From Sinorhizobium saheli (GTDB taxonomy: Bacteria; Pseudomonadota; Alphaproteobacteria; Rhizobiales; Rhizobiaceae): a DNA stretch of 64,000 nucleotides. The stretch lies in the NCBI RefSeq assembly GCF_001651875.1, contig NZ_LNQB01000083.1, positions 129,130 to 193,129 of the forward strand. Direction: 5' to 3'. How positions within the stretch are numbered: position 1 is the stretch's first letter; each line of letters starts with the position of its first letter. Below are positions 18,024 to 27,445 of this stretch, in pieces. Made by a program: the position numbers and the translations under genes. The notes beneath the pieces are model-generated. The model did no database searches. It saw only the letters and a program-made list of their open reading frames with translations, and was not told the origin of the DNA.

Positions 18024-19369
18024 TGAAGCATCTTGTCGATGAGACCACGCGGTGCCGGCGGTCGCTTGTTGTCGCGGTAGAGGAGCATGACATGCTCCGC
18101 CTCCGAAAGTCCATCCTCCGTCGCGTCATAGGCGCGTTCCTCGGCTATGGCCGCTAGGGCCGCGTCCTGCGGAAAGAGGACGGTGAATTTCTGGCGAACG
18201 CCGCGCAGCTTCTCCTGTCCGAGCGTCTGCCAATCGCCGCCGCAATAATTGACGAAGGATTCGCTCGCGACGACGCTGTGGGCATATTTCTTGGTGAGGT
18301 TCTGCAGCCGCTGCACCTCGTTCACCGCCGAACCGAAGACCGAGAAGGTCAGCCTGTCGCGAAGACCGACATTCCCGAACATCACGTTGCCGACATGGAG
18401 GCCGATACCGTAACCGATCGCATCGCGGCCCTGCCTCTTGCGCTCGGCGTTGAGCATCGCCATCCGCGCAGTCGCCGCGCCGACCGCAGCAAAGGCTTCG
18501 CGGCTCGCCATCTCCGAGGGCTCCCTGTGCCGGCCGCAGGGATAGACGGCGATGAACCCGTCCCCGACGAAACTCAGGATCTGTCCGCCGTTCCGGTTGA
18601 AGGGCGTGGCGATCGCGTCGAAGAAGCCGTTCAGCGATTCGATATAGGCCTGGCGCCCCTCCTTCTCGGCGAGCACCGTCGATTCGCGCATGTCGGCCAT
18701 CACGAGGACCGCGCGCACAGTCTCGCCGTCGCCGCGCCGCACCTGGCCGCTCATTACCCGCCGCCCCGCATTAGCACCGAGATAGGTGGTCAGCATGTTG
18801 TCGGCGAGCTTGCCGAGGACCGCCACCTTGGCGGCGATCGCAAGGTGGTTCTGCAGCCGCAACAGCGCCGCGATGACATCATCGCTGAAGCCGCCGTGGC
18901 GGTCGGTGGTCCAGGAGCCCACCATGCCGTGTTCGGACTCCGCCCCGAGCGGCTGCATGAAGGCGATGTAGTCGGTCGCGCCTTGTTCCTTCAGTTCGTC
19001 GAAAATCGGAAACTCCGACGGCACCGCCGGATCGATGCGCCGTCTAACATGGTCGAGATTGTTGCTGAGCAGGTAATAGTAGGGGCTGCGCAGAAACCGT
19101 TCGGGATTGAGCGCCAGTTCCTCGTGACGCAGGCCGCTCACCTCTATGCCCTTGCCGCGCCACCAGGTGAAGCCGAGGGCGTCATAAAGCGGGTGAAGCA
19201 TCGAGAAGGACAGATGGACGCGCATCAGCGGCAGGCCGGCCGCGGCCAGCCGCTCGCAGAAACCGCGAACGATGGTCTCCAGCGACTCGTCGCTGAGCGA
19301 GGTGCGCATAAGCCAGTCGGCGACCTTGTCCAGCAGGATTTCGGAAACATTGTCGTTGATCTGGCTCAT
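18020..19369 (-). CDS. class III adenylate/guanylate cyclase
   Basis: A 449-residue cytoplasmic protein with an N-terminal region of about 205 residues of unknown fold and a C-terminal class III catalytic domain (about 215-400). The two metal aspartates are present, Asp226 (VLVMADMRES) and Asp270 (SFVGDGF), as are the transition-state residues Asn350 and Arg354 (AVNEVQRLQ). The two positions that usually choose adenine (Lys and Asp in adenylate cyclases) are Ser266 and Ser347, so ATP against GTP cannot be decided. The ATG at 19369 has GAGGA seven bases upstream; the longer frame to 19603 looks non-coding. It is coupled to the lyase gene by an ATGA overlap and is divergent from the UDP-sugar dehydrogenase. 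Confidence 0.88.
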   Translation of the reverse strand: MSQINDNVSEILLDKVADWLMRTSLSDESLETIVRGFCERLAAAGLPLMRVHLSFSMLHPLYDALGFTWWRGKGIEVSGLRHEELALNPERFLRSPYYYLLSNNLDHVRRRIDPAVPSEFPIFDELKEQGATDYIAFMQPLGAESEHGMVGSWTTDRHGGFSDDVIAALLRLQNHLAIAAKVAVLGKLADNMLTTYLGANAGRRVMSGQVRRGDGETVRAVLVMADMRESTVLAEKEGRQAYIESLNGFFDAIATPFNRNGGQILSFVGDGFIAVYPCGRHREPSEMASREAFAAVGAATARMAMLNAERKRQGRDAIGYGIGLHVGNVMFGNVGLRDRLTFSVFGSAVNEVQRLQNLTKKYAHSVVASESFVNYCGGDWQTLGQEKLRGVRQKFTVLFPQDAALAAIAEERAYDATEDGLSEAEHVMLLYRDNKRPPAPRGLIDKMLQ

Positions 19370-19820
19370 GCCGTGTCCTCTTCGTGGCGGTGACGGGCGC
19401 CGCAACACGCCCTCCCGCGAAACCTGGCGATCAAGATCGCCGGCCTCGCGGGCCACTGGTGTGCGCACCCCTCGGTAAAACGGCCCTGCCGGCGGCCCTC
19501 TCTCGCAGCGAAGGCGTCGCCACGCTGCCGCCTGCAGATATTCACCGCCGAGCGGGTTTTCCAGAGACGCAACGCGATTTTTCATCGTCGCCCGATGGTA
19601 CACACAACCGGCTTGTGCATTGCACCCTCAAATTGTCGGGGACGGGCGCCCCCGCGCTGTTTTGTCCCAGAAGCAGCCCTGAACAGCGCGCGAAAGGAGG
19701 CAGGCCGCGTTTGATCTGGGGCACGCTTGACTTGGCCGCGCTTTCTCGCCAACAAAACGGGATACATCCGGCGGCCGATGCGGTGAGAACCGCCGCCCGC
19801 CCTGAACCTGGAAACGCATC
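19370..19820. other. 451-bp divergent spacer between cyclase and UDP-sugar dehydrogenase
   Basis: No convincing gene is seen. The small open frames are short and mutually overlapping. It must hold the promoters of both divergent genes; a TTGATC or CTTGAC near 19711-19731 could be a -35 for the rightward gene but no good -10 follows. No clear hairpin with a T-run was found. Confidence 0.5.
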
Positions 19821-21158
19821 TTGACCTCCCCTCATCACGACAGGCTTCACGAATCGATTTTGGCGCGCAGCGCCCGCGTCGGCGTCATCGGCCTCGGCTA
19901 TGTCGGCCTGCCGCTCGCGGTGGCCGTCGCGCGCTCCGGCTTCCCGGTGACCGGCTTCGACATAGACCCTGCCAAGATCGTCGCGCTCGACGCCAGCCGC
20001 TCCTATATCGAGGCGGTTTCGGACGAGGCCCTCGGCCGCGAGGTCGCCGCCGGCCGGTTCCGCTCGACGACCGATTTCGCCGAGCTGCGGCTTTGCGACG
20101 TCATCGTCATCTGCGTGCCCACGCCGCTCACCAGGCACCGCGACCCGGATCTCTCCTTTGTCGAGAACACGGCGCGGGCGATCGCCGCCTGCTTGCGGCC
20201 GGGCCAGCTCGTCGTTCTCGAATCGACCACCTATCCCGGCACCACCGACGGCGTCGTTCGCTCGATCCTGGAGGAAACGGGCCTCAAGTCCGGGACGGAT
20301 TTCTTCGTCGGCTTCTCGCCGGAGCGCGAAGACCCGGGCAACCGCACGTTCGAGACCGCCAGCATACCGAAGGTGGTGGCCGGCGACGGTCCGCTTGCGG
20401 CGGCACTGATGGAGCGGTTCTATGCCGCCGTGGTCAAGACGGTCGTGCCGGTCTCCTCGAACGCCACCGCCGAGGCGGTCAAGCTCACCGAGAATATCTT
20501 CCGCGCCGTCAACATCGCGCTAGTCAACGAGCTCAAGGTCGTCTACGAGGCGATGGGCATCGACATCTGGGAGGTCATCGAGGCGGCCAGGACGAAGCCG
20601 TTCGGCTATATGCCCTTCTATCCGGGGCCCGGGCTCGGCGGCCATTGCATCCCCATCGATCCCTTCTATCTCACCTGGAAATCGCGCGAATACGAGCTGC
20701 CGACCCGCTTCATCGAACTTGCCGGCGAAATCAATTCGGCGATGCCGCGCCATGTGGTCTCGCGTCTTGCCGAGGCGCTCGACCGGCGGCAAGGCAAGGC
20801 GCTCAGCCGCTCAAACATCCTCATCGTCGGCCTCGCCTACAAGAAGAACGTGCCCGACATTCGCGAAAGCCCCTCCTTGAGGCTGATCGAACTCATCGAG
20901 GAGCGCGGCGGCAAGGCTGCCTTCTACGACCCGCACGTGGCGGAGGTCCCCGCGACCCGGGAGCATATGGCGCTCAAGGGCCGCCGCTCGATCGCCTTCG
21001 AGGAGGCGACGGTCCGCCGCTTCGATGCGGTGCTCGTCGCCACCGACCACGACGCGGTCGACTATGCGGCGCTCGCCGCCTGGGCGCCGCTGATCGTCGA
21101 TACGCGCAACGTCTTTGCGCGCCGCGGCCTTGCGGCCGAGCACATCGTCAAGGCTTGA
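19821..21158 (+). CDS. UDP-N-acetylglucosamine 6-dehydrogenase-like nucleotide-sugar dehydrogenase
   Basis: A 445-residue enzyme that oxidises C6 of a UDP-hexose twice to give a UDP-uronic acid, using NAD. The Rossmann motif GVIGLGYVGLPLAV (about 20-33) is followed by the dimer helix with KLTENIFRAVNIALVNEL, and by the catalytic cysteine in GPGLGGHCIPIDPFY. The last block and the dimer helix match the WbpA/TviB branch that uses UDP-GlcNAc better than plain UDP-glucose dehydrogenases; this is a family inference. The first codon is TTG at 19821 with GGAAAC seven bases upstream; a second TTG at residue 15 is possible. Its end overlaps the convergent DUF3095 gene by 11 bases. It could supply an acidic sugar to the polysaccharide locus. 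Confidence 0.87.
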   Translation: MTSPHHDRLHESILARSARVGVIGLGYVGLPLAVAVARSGFPVTGFDIDPAKIVALDASRSYIEAVSDEALGREVAAGRFRSTTDFAELRLCDVIVICVPTPLTRHRDPDLSFVENTARAIAACLRPGQLVVLESTTYPGTTDGVVRSILEETGLKSGTDFFVGFSPEREDPGNRTFETASIPKVVAGDGPLAAALMERFYAAVVKTVVPVSSNATAEAVKLTENIFRAVNIALVNELKVVYEAMGIDIWEVIEAARTKPFGYMPFYPGPGLGGHCIPIDPFYLTWKSREYELPTRFIELAGEINSAMPRHVVSRLAEALDRRQGKALSRSNILIVGLAYKKNVPDIRESPSLRLIELIEERGGKAAFYDPHVAEVPATREHMALKGRRSIAFEEATVRRFDAVLVATDHDAVDYAALAAWAPLIVDTRNVFARRGLAAEHIVKA

Positions 21159-22350
21159 CCGCCGTGGCAGCGTCCGCGCCTTGCTCGCGGGCCGCATCGA
21201 AAAGCGCAGCCTTGAGGTTTCGCGCCGCCATGGCATAGCCTCCGGCCGCACCATCGATGAAATGCATGTGGTCGCGGCTCATCGGCGAGGGAACGATGCA
21301 GGTCATCAGCGCCGAGTCCTGCCGGTGCAGCCCGTAGCGGCAGATGCCGGCGGCCGCCGCCTGGACGAGGCGCTCCTCGATGCGACGCAACCGGTCGGCG
21401 CCGATGTCGATCGTCATCTTCAGCCCGTCGTCGAACTTGCGGAAGTCGGAATTGCTGGCGAGGTCACGCGCGTATCGCTTGACGTCGAAGGGTCCGAGAT
21501 TGATCCCGAGCCGGAAGCAGAGGAACAGGACCAGGCTCTGCACGGCGATGAAGGGCCAGGTGAGCAAGCGCCGGCCCCTCGGCGCGACGGCGCGCGCTTC
21601 GATGCTCACGCCTCGCATCGAGAGATGCGGTTCCGGGCCGTCCTCGGGCACCGGATGCCCGCCCCGCTCCTCCCCTTCGGCGAGCGCCACGATATCGCCG
21701 ATCAGCGCCTGGAAGTCGGGGCCGTTGCCGCGCTCGCCGGGCACCGCGATGATCGACACGATCGCCCCGTGGCGGGCGACGATCGGGTTCCAGCGGCACG
21801 ACAGGCCGGAGAGGTCCGGCCGCGTGCCCTGAGGGGCCGCCGTGATCTGGTAGCGCCCCGCCTTCATCTGCGCCTCCGCCCAACTGGCGCCGCCGCCGGA
21901 AAACATTGCGTAGGACACGCCCTCGCTCGCCCTGAAGCGAGCGACGCGCATGTCGTGGCCATTGGCGCGGACATCGGAAACAGGAACGAGCGCGGCGCGC
22001 AGTTCGAGGCCGAGTTCTTCCGCCACCCAGGTCTTGGCGGCGGCAAGCGCCTCGCGCGCCTTTGCCGCCAGTGCCGCCGGCACCGCGGCGAGCGCCCCGT
22101 CGCCACCGAACACGAAAGGCAGGTTGCGCTCGTCGAGACCGTTCATCAGCGCCGAGATGACGCTGGCGCCTGCCATGTTGACGCTCTTGTAGCGTCCTTC
22201 CGCGATCGCCCCCGTCGAGTTGACGATGTCCGCAACGGCAAGCCACCAGCCCTCCGGCAGGGGCCGGTAATTGGCCTCGTCGGCAACGCCTTCGAATGCC
22301 TCGAAAAGAGGAAGGCTCTCGTAGAACCGCATGTCCGGTGCCTGCGCCAT
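21148..22350 (-). CDS. DUF3095-family cyclase-like protein
   Basis: A 400-residue protein of the DUF3095 type. Its N-terminal 120 residues resemble a class III cyclase core: VADIVNSTGAI with Asp41 and FGGDGAL with Asp84 sit where the two metal aspartates should be. The middle and C-terminal parts are specific to the family, with one probable membrane helix near 263-283 (PFIAVQSLVLFLCFRLG). I choose the ATG at 22350, which has GAGAGG ten bases upstream; frames starting at 22371 or 22377 lack a site. No transition-state Asn/Arg pair is evident, so cyclase activity is uncertain. It is divergent from the metallo-hydrolase at 22588. Confidence 0.75.
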   Translation of the reverse strand: MAQAPDMRFYESLPLFEAFEGVADEANYRPLPEGWWLAVADIVNSTGAIAEGRYKSVNMAGASVISALMNGLDERNLPFVFGGDGALAAVPAALAAKAREALAAAKTWVAEELGLELRAALVPVSDVRANGHDMRVARFRASEGVSYAMFSGGGASWAEAQMKAGRYQITAAPQGTRPDLSGLSCRWNPIVARHGAIVSIIAVPGERGNGPDFQALIGDIVALAEGEERGGHPVPEDGPEPHLSMRGVSIEARAVAPRGRRLLTWPFIAVQSLVLFLCFRLGINLGPFDVKRYARDLASNSDFRKFDDGLKMTIDIGADRLRRIEERLVQAAAAGICRYGLHRQDSALMTCIVPSPMSRDHMHFIDGAAGGYAMAARNLKAALFDAAREQGADAATAVKP

Positions 22351-22587
22351 GAATGCGAAACCTCTCGCCATGATCAATTTTTGAACTGCGGCGGAGCGAC
22401 TTGCCGCGCCGGTGGTTGGATCACGTTAAACCTGAAGACAGCGTTTGACATGGGCTTTCTGCCTCGAAACAGGCAATCGACAACAAGGAGATGTTAATTG
22501 CATTTGCAGGACCCTCATGATCTGTGCTTGTCTAGGCATAACCCGCAGGCAAGGTGCCGGCGCGGGTAGGACGAAGCCGAAACGGGA

Positions 22588-23418
22588 ATGCAGGAAAACA
22601 CCTTTCGAGTGCGGTTCTGGGGAGTACGGGGCAGTTTGCCGGTTTCCGGCGAGCAATTCCTGCGCTATGGCGGCAACACACCATGCATCGAGGTCCGCTG
22701 CGGCAGCGAGGTCCTGATCTTCGATGCCGGATCCGGATTGCGCGAGGCCGGCCTCACGCTCAAGTCCGAGGGCATCGCCGAATTCGACGTCTTCTTCACC
22801 CACAGCCACTACGACCACATTATCGGGCTACCCTACTTCAAGCCGATCTATTCCTGTAGCAGCGCGGTCCGCTTCTGGTCCGGCCACCTTTACGGCACGA
22901 TGTCCACCCGGGAAATGATCGGCGAGTTCATGCGGCCGCCCTGGTTCCCGGTCGGCCCGGGCATTTGCGAGGCGAGCCTTGACTGCCTCGACTTCCGACC
23001 GGGCGACGTGCTGACACCCCGCACGGGGGTTTCCGTCCGCACCATGAGCCTCGTGCACCCCGGCGGCTGCGTCGGTTACCGGATCGATTGGGGCGGGCGG
23101 GCGGTCGCGCTGATCTACGACACCGAGCACGAGCCCGGCATTCTCGACCCCGCCCTCCTCGACTTCATCGCCGGGGCAGACCTCATGGTCTATGATTGCA
23201 CCTATCTCGAAAGCGAGATGCCCGCCTATCGCGGCTATGGACATTCGACCGGCATCCACGGGTCGAAGCTCGCCAAGGCCGCGGGGATTCCGCGGCTCGC
23301 CATGTTCCACCACGACCCTTCGCGCACCGATGCGGCACTCGCCGCCATGGAGCAGGAGGTCCAGACCTTCTTCCCGGGCGCCTTCGCCGCCCGCGATCGG
23401 CAGGTCATCGATCTATAA
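22588..23418 (+). CDS. metallo-beta-lactamase-fold hydrolase
   Basis: A 276-residue protein with the binuclear-metal motif HSHYDH (72-77), followed by His157 (LVHPGG), Asp178 (YDTEH), a late His in GYGHSTG and FHHDP near 240, so the metal site is complete. The N-terminus FWGVRGSLPVSG and RYGGNTPC is typical of the PhnP/RNase Z-like branch that often acts on phosphodiesters, including cyclic nucleotides. Its position, divergent from a cyclase-like DUF3095 gene, makes a cyclic-nucleotide phosphodiesterase a reasonable but unproved guess. AGGACG precedes the ATG at some distance. Its last 14 bases overlap the convergent deacetylase gene. Confidence 0.8.
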   Translation: MQENTFRVRFWGVRGSLPVSGEQFLRYGGNTPCIEVRCGSEVLIFDAGSGLREAGLTLKSEGIAEFDVFFTHSHYDHIIGLPYFKPIYSCSSAVRFWSGHLYGTMSTREMIGEFMRPPWFPVGPGICEASLDCLDFRPGDVLTPRTGVSVRTMSLVHPGGCVGYRIDWGGRAVALIYDTEHEPGILDPALLDFIAGADLMVYDCTYLESEMPAYRGYGHSTGIHGSKLAKAAGIPRLAMFHHDPSRTDAALAAMEQEVQTFFPGAFAARDRQVIDL

Positions 23419-24175
23419 GGTCCACGACCTTGCGCCAACGGCAGGCCGGGTGCGCGGCGGTGAACTCGAAGAGCGTCGACAGGAACGCCCACACGCTCTC
23501 GTCATGCACGAGATGATGGGTCAGGATGCCGACGGTGCCGCCTTCGCCCAGCTGATCGATGCGCCGGACCGTATCCGCAACGATCGCCGCATGATCGCGG
23601 CAACCGCGCGTTCCGCGCCAGTCCATCACGTCCACATGCGTGTTGATGACCTTGATCTCCGCCCGGCGGAAGAGGGCTGCGTTCTTGCCGCTCGCTTCAG
23701 GGCCGAACACGGAAAGCGCCCGGAAGCCGATCGTCGGCAGTTCGCCGATGAAGTTCGGCTCGATCCGGTTCCACGGCGGAACAAGCAACGGCACGAAATG
23801 GGCGGGGTAAAGCCCGGCAAGGCGGACGAAGCCGGATCGGAGCTCTTCGACGACCGCTTCCCGCGGCCGGTGGGCGCCGAGCTCCTGGTTCTTTTCGCCC
23901 GCCGGCGCATGGCTTTGATGCGACCAGCCATGGACGGCGACCTCGATGTCGCCGCGGGCGCGAAGGCGATCGGAAAGGCGCTCGTCCGTATGCGCGGGGA
24001 TGACGGCGAGCGTCGCCGGAACGGAGAAGCGCTCCGTCAGCTCCAGCAATCGGTTAAGCGCTCCCGTCGGCTCGATCGCATCGTCGTCGCGCAGCCAGAA
24101 ATCGACCACCTCGCCTGCGGTCCGCCGCCGGTCCAGCGCGTCGACGAGCGGCTGCCAGATCGATGCCGCCGTCAT
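23405..24175 (-). CDS. polysaccharide deacetylase-like protein
   Basis: A 256-residue protein with the NodB-like fold: WLRDDDAIE (about 27-35) carries the catalytic and metal aspartates, and HGWSHQSH (about 83-90) gives the metal histidines. LVPPWNRI and a late THH (GILTHHLVH) complete the active site. No signal peptide is visible, which suggests action on a lipid-linked or nucleotide-linked glycan in the cytoplasm. The ATG overlaps the stop of the GT4 gene by four bases, so the two work together. Confidence 0.82.
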   Translation of the reverse strand: MTAASIWQPLVDALDRRRTAGEVVDFWLRDDDAIEPTGALNRLLELTERFSVPATLAVIPAHTDERLSDRLRARGDIEVAVHGWSHQSHAPAGEKNQELGAHRPREAVVEELRSGFVRLAGLYPAHFVPLLVPPWNRIEPNFIGELPTIGFRALSVFGPEASGKNAALFRRAEIKVINTHVDVMDWRGTRGCRDHAAIVADTVRRIDQLGEGGTVGILTHHLVHDESVWAFLSTLFEFTAAHPACRWRKVVDLIDR

Positions 24176-25269
24176 TTTTCCACCCCTGCCAATTCACCGA
24201 GGATCTCGCCGAGACGCGCGGCCGCCGCGGAAATCGAACGCCGCTCGAACACGAAGCGCCGTGCACGCTCGCTAAATTGCGCCCTGAGCGCCGCGTCGCC
24301 GACAAAGCGCCTGAGCGCCGCGGCGAAAGACTCGATGTCTCCTTCCGCCGTCAGCAGTCCCGTTTCTCCGTCCTGGACGACCTCCGGCACGCCCGCCGTC
24401 CGTTGCGCGACGACCGGCAGGCCTGCCGCCTGCGCCTCCAGGTAGGAAAGTCCATAGGCCTCACCGCAGCCCGGCCAGACATAGACATCGCCGCCAGCGA
24501 GAATGGCCGGGATCGCCCTCGGCTCTACTTCGCCGCGCCAGTCCAGCCGTTCCGCGGGCAGCGCAGCGAAGGCTTCCACCACGTCCGCCCGGGCGGGACC
24601 GTCGCCGACGATCGTCAGCCGCCACGGCAGGCCGACAACGAGAGCGAGCGCGCGCGCGAGCATGCGGTAGCTGTCCGTCTTGTCGCCCGGACGCATCATC
24701 GCAACGGCCATGAGCCGGCACGCGTCGGCTGCTGTCCCGGGCGGCTTGCTGAACGGCGACACGTCGATGAAGGGAGGGAGCATCGCGCAGCGCACATTCG
24801 CGATCGCCTCTTCGAGACCCTCGCGGTCGCGGTGCGTGAAGCAGATGTTGACTACCGCCTGCCGTGCGCCGGCAGCGACTTCGTCCTGCGCAAGCTTCCA
24901 GCCGCCCTTGTTGCGCCGGTCGGAGTAGGAGCTTTCTGCGGTGAGGTAGGGGATCGAGAACTCCGCCGAGAGGCGGGGGCCGATGAGGTCCGGCGCCTTG
25001 TAATAGGGATGATAGCAAAACCAGGCGTCGGGTGGCCCGTCCTTCTGCCAAAGTCGCCGAAGGCGGGCAATCTCCTGCTCGGCTTCGTCGCGGCGCGCCG
25101 AGAACGCCGTCTCCGAAGCGTCGCGGGAAAACGTGCGCAAGGGCGAGGCGACCTCGGCGTCGTGACCCGCGAGCCGCAGCGCTTCGATCAGCATGCGCGC
25201 CATCTGCCTGTCGCCGGAGGGGACAGGATGGTCGGGCGATTTCAACGGCGCATGAAAGGCGATCTTCAT
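24172..25269 (-). CDS. GT4-family glycosyltransferase
   Basis: A 365-residue GT-B transferase. N-terminal MKIAFHAPLKSPDHPVPSGDRQMAR fits the acceptor side; the donor side has LTIVGDGPARAD and the E-x7-E region in YVWPGCGEAYGLSYLEAQAAG. The start is the ATG at 25269, 58 bases after the channel gene on the same strand. It is coupled by ATGA to the deacetylase, which suggests addition of a sugar that is then de-N-acetylated, or the reverse order. Donor unknown. Confidence 0.84.
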   Translation of the reverse strand: MKIAFHAPLKSPDHPVPSGDRQMARMLIEALRLAGHDAEVASPLRTFSRDASETAFSARRDEAEQEIARLRRLWQKDGPPDAWFCYHPYYKAPDLIGPRLSAEFSIPYLTAESSYSDRRNKGGWKLAQDEVAAGARQAVVNICFTHRDREGLEEAIANVRCAMLPPFIDVSPFSKPPGTAADACRLMAVAMMRPGDKTDSYRMLARALALVVGLPWRLTIVGDGPARADVVEAFAALPAERLDWRGEVEPRAIPAILAGGDVYVWPGCGEAYGLSYLEAQAAGLPVVAQRTAGVPEVVQDGETGLLTAEGDIESFAAALRRFVGDAALRAQFSERARRFVFERRSISAAAARLGEILGELAGVEK

Positions 25270-25327
25270 TCGGGGGCGAGCTATCCCGCCTTCCTCTCTC
25301 CATGTCAACATGGGCCCGCAAGCGAAG

Positions 25328-27445
25328 CTATTCGGCGGCCGCCTCCCCGCCCTGCGCCGCGGCCGCGTTCTTTCTGGCGATCGCATCGCGGGTCGCGGCG
25401 GCGGCCGCCGTCGCCGATTGCGCCTCGTCGCCGGCGACCTGCACGGTTGGCGAGGCGAACTGGATGTTGTTCTCCTTGAAGGCTTCCTTGATCATCGCCT
25501 GGGCGCGGCGGCGGACCTGCGTCTGGTTTCCGGGTTTCGTCTTCATCGCGAAGCTCAGGGTCACGCCGTAGTCGCCGAACTGCTCGACGCCCTTCATCTT
25601 CACCGTTTCCAGGATCAGCGGCGCGAGTTCGGGATCCTCCAGCAAGGCCGCACCGACGCCCTTCACCACCTTCTTCACCCTGGCGACGTCGGTGTCGTAG
25701 GAGACGTTGATCCTGAACTTGTCGATGACCCAGTCGCGGCTCATGTTCTGCACGGCGCCGAGCGAGCCGAACGGCACGGTGAACACCGGACCGCGGTGGT
25801 GGCGCAGCTTGACGGAGCGGATGCTGAAGGATTCGACCGTCCCCATATAGCTGCCGCTCTGGATGTATTCGCCGACCCGGAAGGCGTCGTCCATCATGTA
25901 GAAGATGCCGCTGATGATGTCCTTGACGAGCGTCTGCGAGCCGAAGCCGATCGCAACGCCGAAGACGCCGGCGCCGGCGATCAGCGGGCCGATCTCGACG
26001 CCGAGACCGGAGAGCACCATCATGACGGCGACCACCGCGATGAAGGCCGCGAGGAAATTGCGCAGGATCGGCAGCAGCGTGCGCAGGCGCATGTCGCGGG
26101 CAAGCTGCGCCGGATCCGCGGCCTCCGCGGCCGCCTGTCTCATGCGCAGATCGATGAATTCCTTCGCCAGTTGCCAGACGAGATCGGCGGCGAGCAGGAT
26201 GACGACGCCGGCGAGCACGCCGCGGAAGATGCGGTTGGCGACGTCATCCTGCATCATCGCCGTTCCGTTGAAGCGGAGCACAACGGCGAGCCACGCGGCC
26301 GCGAGCGCGATGATTGCGAGCCTTGCGCCGCGGTCGACCAGAACATTGCGCACCACGCGCACATAGTCGGCGGCTTCGGCGTCCCGCATCGACCTCGCCA
26401 TTGTGCTCGTGAAGCGCAGCAGCGGCGGCAGGCCGAGAATGTAGACGCCGATCCAGAACAGCACTTCCATGCCCGCGACCCAGAGGAGCCAAAGGAGCGC
26501 CAGGAAGGCGACGGTCAAAGCGTTGCTGAGGAGCCGACGCGCCGGCGTCATCTCGGCACGCGGCCGTCGCAGCGCCGTATCGATCGCCAGCGCGAGGATG
26601 GCGATCCCGAGGACGGCCACCACCAGGTCGCGCACGTCCTCGGAGAATGCGAACGCCCGCATCACGTCGCTGACGGCGAAGACGAAGGCGAGCGCGCAGA
26701 TGAACAGGACGGATCGCCTGAACCAGAAGCGTGCGGCGTCGGGGGCAAGGGACGACTGCGGCGGCGCGTCGGTCGGCGTGGCTCCCTCGATCGCGGGTTT
26801 CAGCGCTGCCGAGGCGATCGCAATCAGCAGGCGCGCCACGATCCAGGCGATCAGCATCGGCGCCACCGCAGCCTCCAACTGGCGCGGCCAATCGGCAAGC
26901 ACGAAGGCAGCGACGGCGGCGACCGCGAAGACGACGAGCGGCGCGACCCGGACGAGGGCCGCCAGGCCGGCCCCCGCCTGAACCGCATTGCGCGCCGCGC
27001 TTCGCCTGAGAAGGTAGCCCAGCAGCAATTCGGCGCCATAGCCGACCAGCAGAACCACGGCAAAGCCCTTGAGGACCGGCATGTTTCCGTAACTCTGCAT
27101 GTCGCCGGTCACCCGGTCCTTCGCCGCCTGCCATTCGGGCAGCACGCGTGGGACGGCGTCGCGAAGCCCGGTGAAGTGCCTTCTGATCTCCGCGATCCAT
27201 CGCGAGGCAAATCCGCGCGGCTCACCGAGGACGGCCGGTGCCGGAGCCGCCTGCTTTGCCGCGAGCCATTGGCGCACTTCCGGGTCATCCAGCAACTGGA
27301 TGAGCTGCTGGACCTTGGCCGGCGGCGCGCCCGCAACGGCGTCCTGCGCTGCCAGTGGTGTGGCGAGACCGAAAAGCGTCAGGAAAAAAAGGAGGGCCGA
27401 TACGAGAACAGCGCTCCTCCCGGAACGTGTCGAACCTGTATTCAT
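25328..27445 (-). CDS. MscS-type mechanosensitive channel, large form
   Basis: A 705-residue inner-membrane channel. A signal peptide (about 1-33, ending TPLAAQ) leads to a periplasmic region and about ten membrane helices. The MscS core is at the C-terminal end: the pore helix region with GLGVEIGPLIAGAGVFGVAIGFGSQ, split here only for reading, then the beta domain FRVGEYIQ and the alpha/beta vestibule domain ending near 690. It resembles YbiO/YnaI-like large MscS proteins. It lies on the same strand as the GT4 and deacetylase genes, 58 bases upstream of them. The tail is rich in alanine and likely disordered. Confidence 0.86.
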   Translation of the reverse strand: MNTGSTRSGRSAVLVSALLFFLTLFGLATPLAAQDAVAGAPPAKVQQLIQLLDDPEVRQWLAAKQAAPAPAVLGEPRGFASRWIAEIRRHFTGLRDAVPRVLPEWQAAKDRVTGDMQSYGNMPVLKGFAVVLLVGYGAELLLGYLLRRSAARNAVQAGAGLAALVRVAPLVVFAVAAVAAFVLADWPRQLEAAVAPMLIAWIVARLLIAIASAALKPAIEGATPTDAPPQSSLAPDAARFWFRRSVLFICALAFVFAVSDVMRAFAFSEDVRDLVVAVLGIAILALAIDTALRRPRAEMTPARRLLSNALTVAFLALLWLLWVAGMEVLFWIGVYILGLPPLLRFTSTMARSMRDAEAADYVRVVRNVLVDRGARLAIIALAAAWLAVVLRFNGTAMMQDDVANRIFRGVLAGVVILLAADLVWQLAKEFIDLRMRQAAAEAADPAQLARDMRLRTLLPILRNFLAAFIAVVAVMMVLSGLGVEIGPLIAGAGVFGVAIGFGSQTLVKDIISGIFYMMDDAFRVGEYIQSGSYMGTVESFSIRSVKLRHHRGPVFTVPFGSLGAVQNMSRDWVIDKFRINVSYDTDVARVKKVVKGVGAALLEDPELAPLILETVKMKGVEQFGDYGVTLSFAMKTKPGNQTQVRRRAQAMIKEAFKENNIQFASPTVQVAGDEAQSATAAAAATRDAIARKNAAAAQGGEAAAE

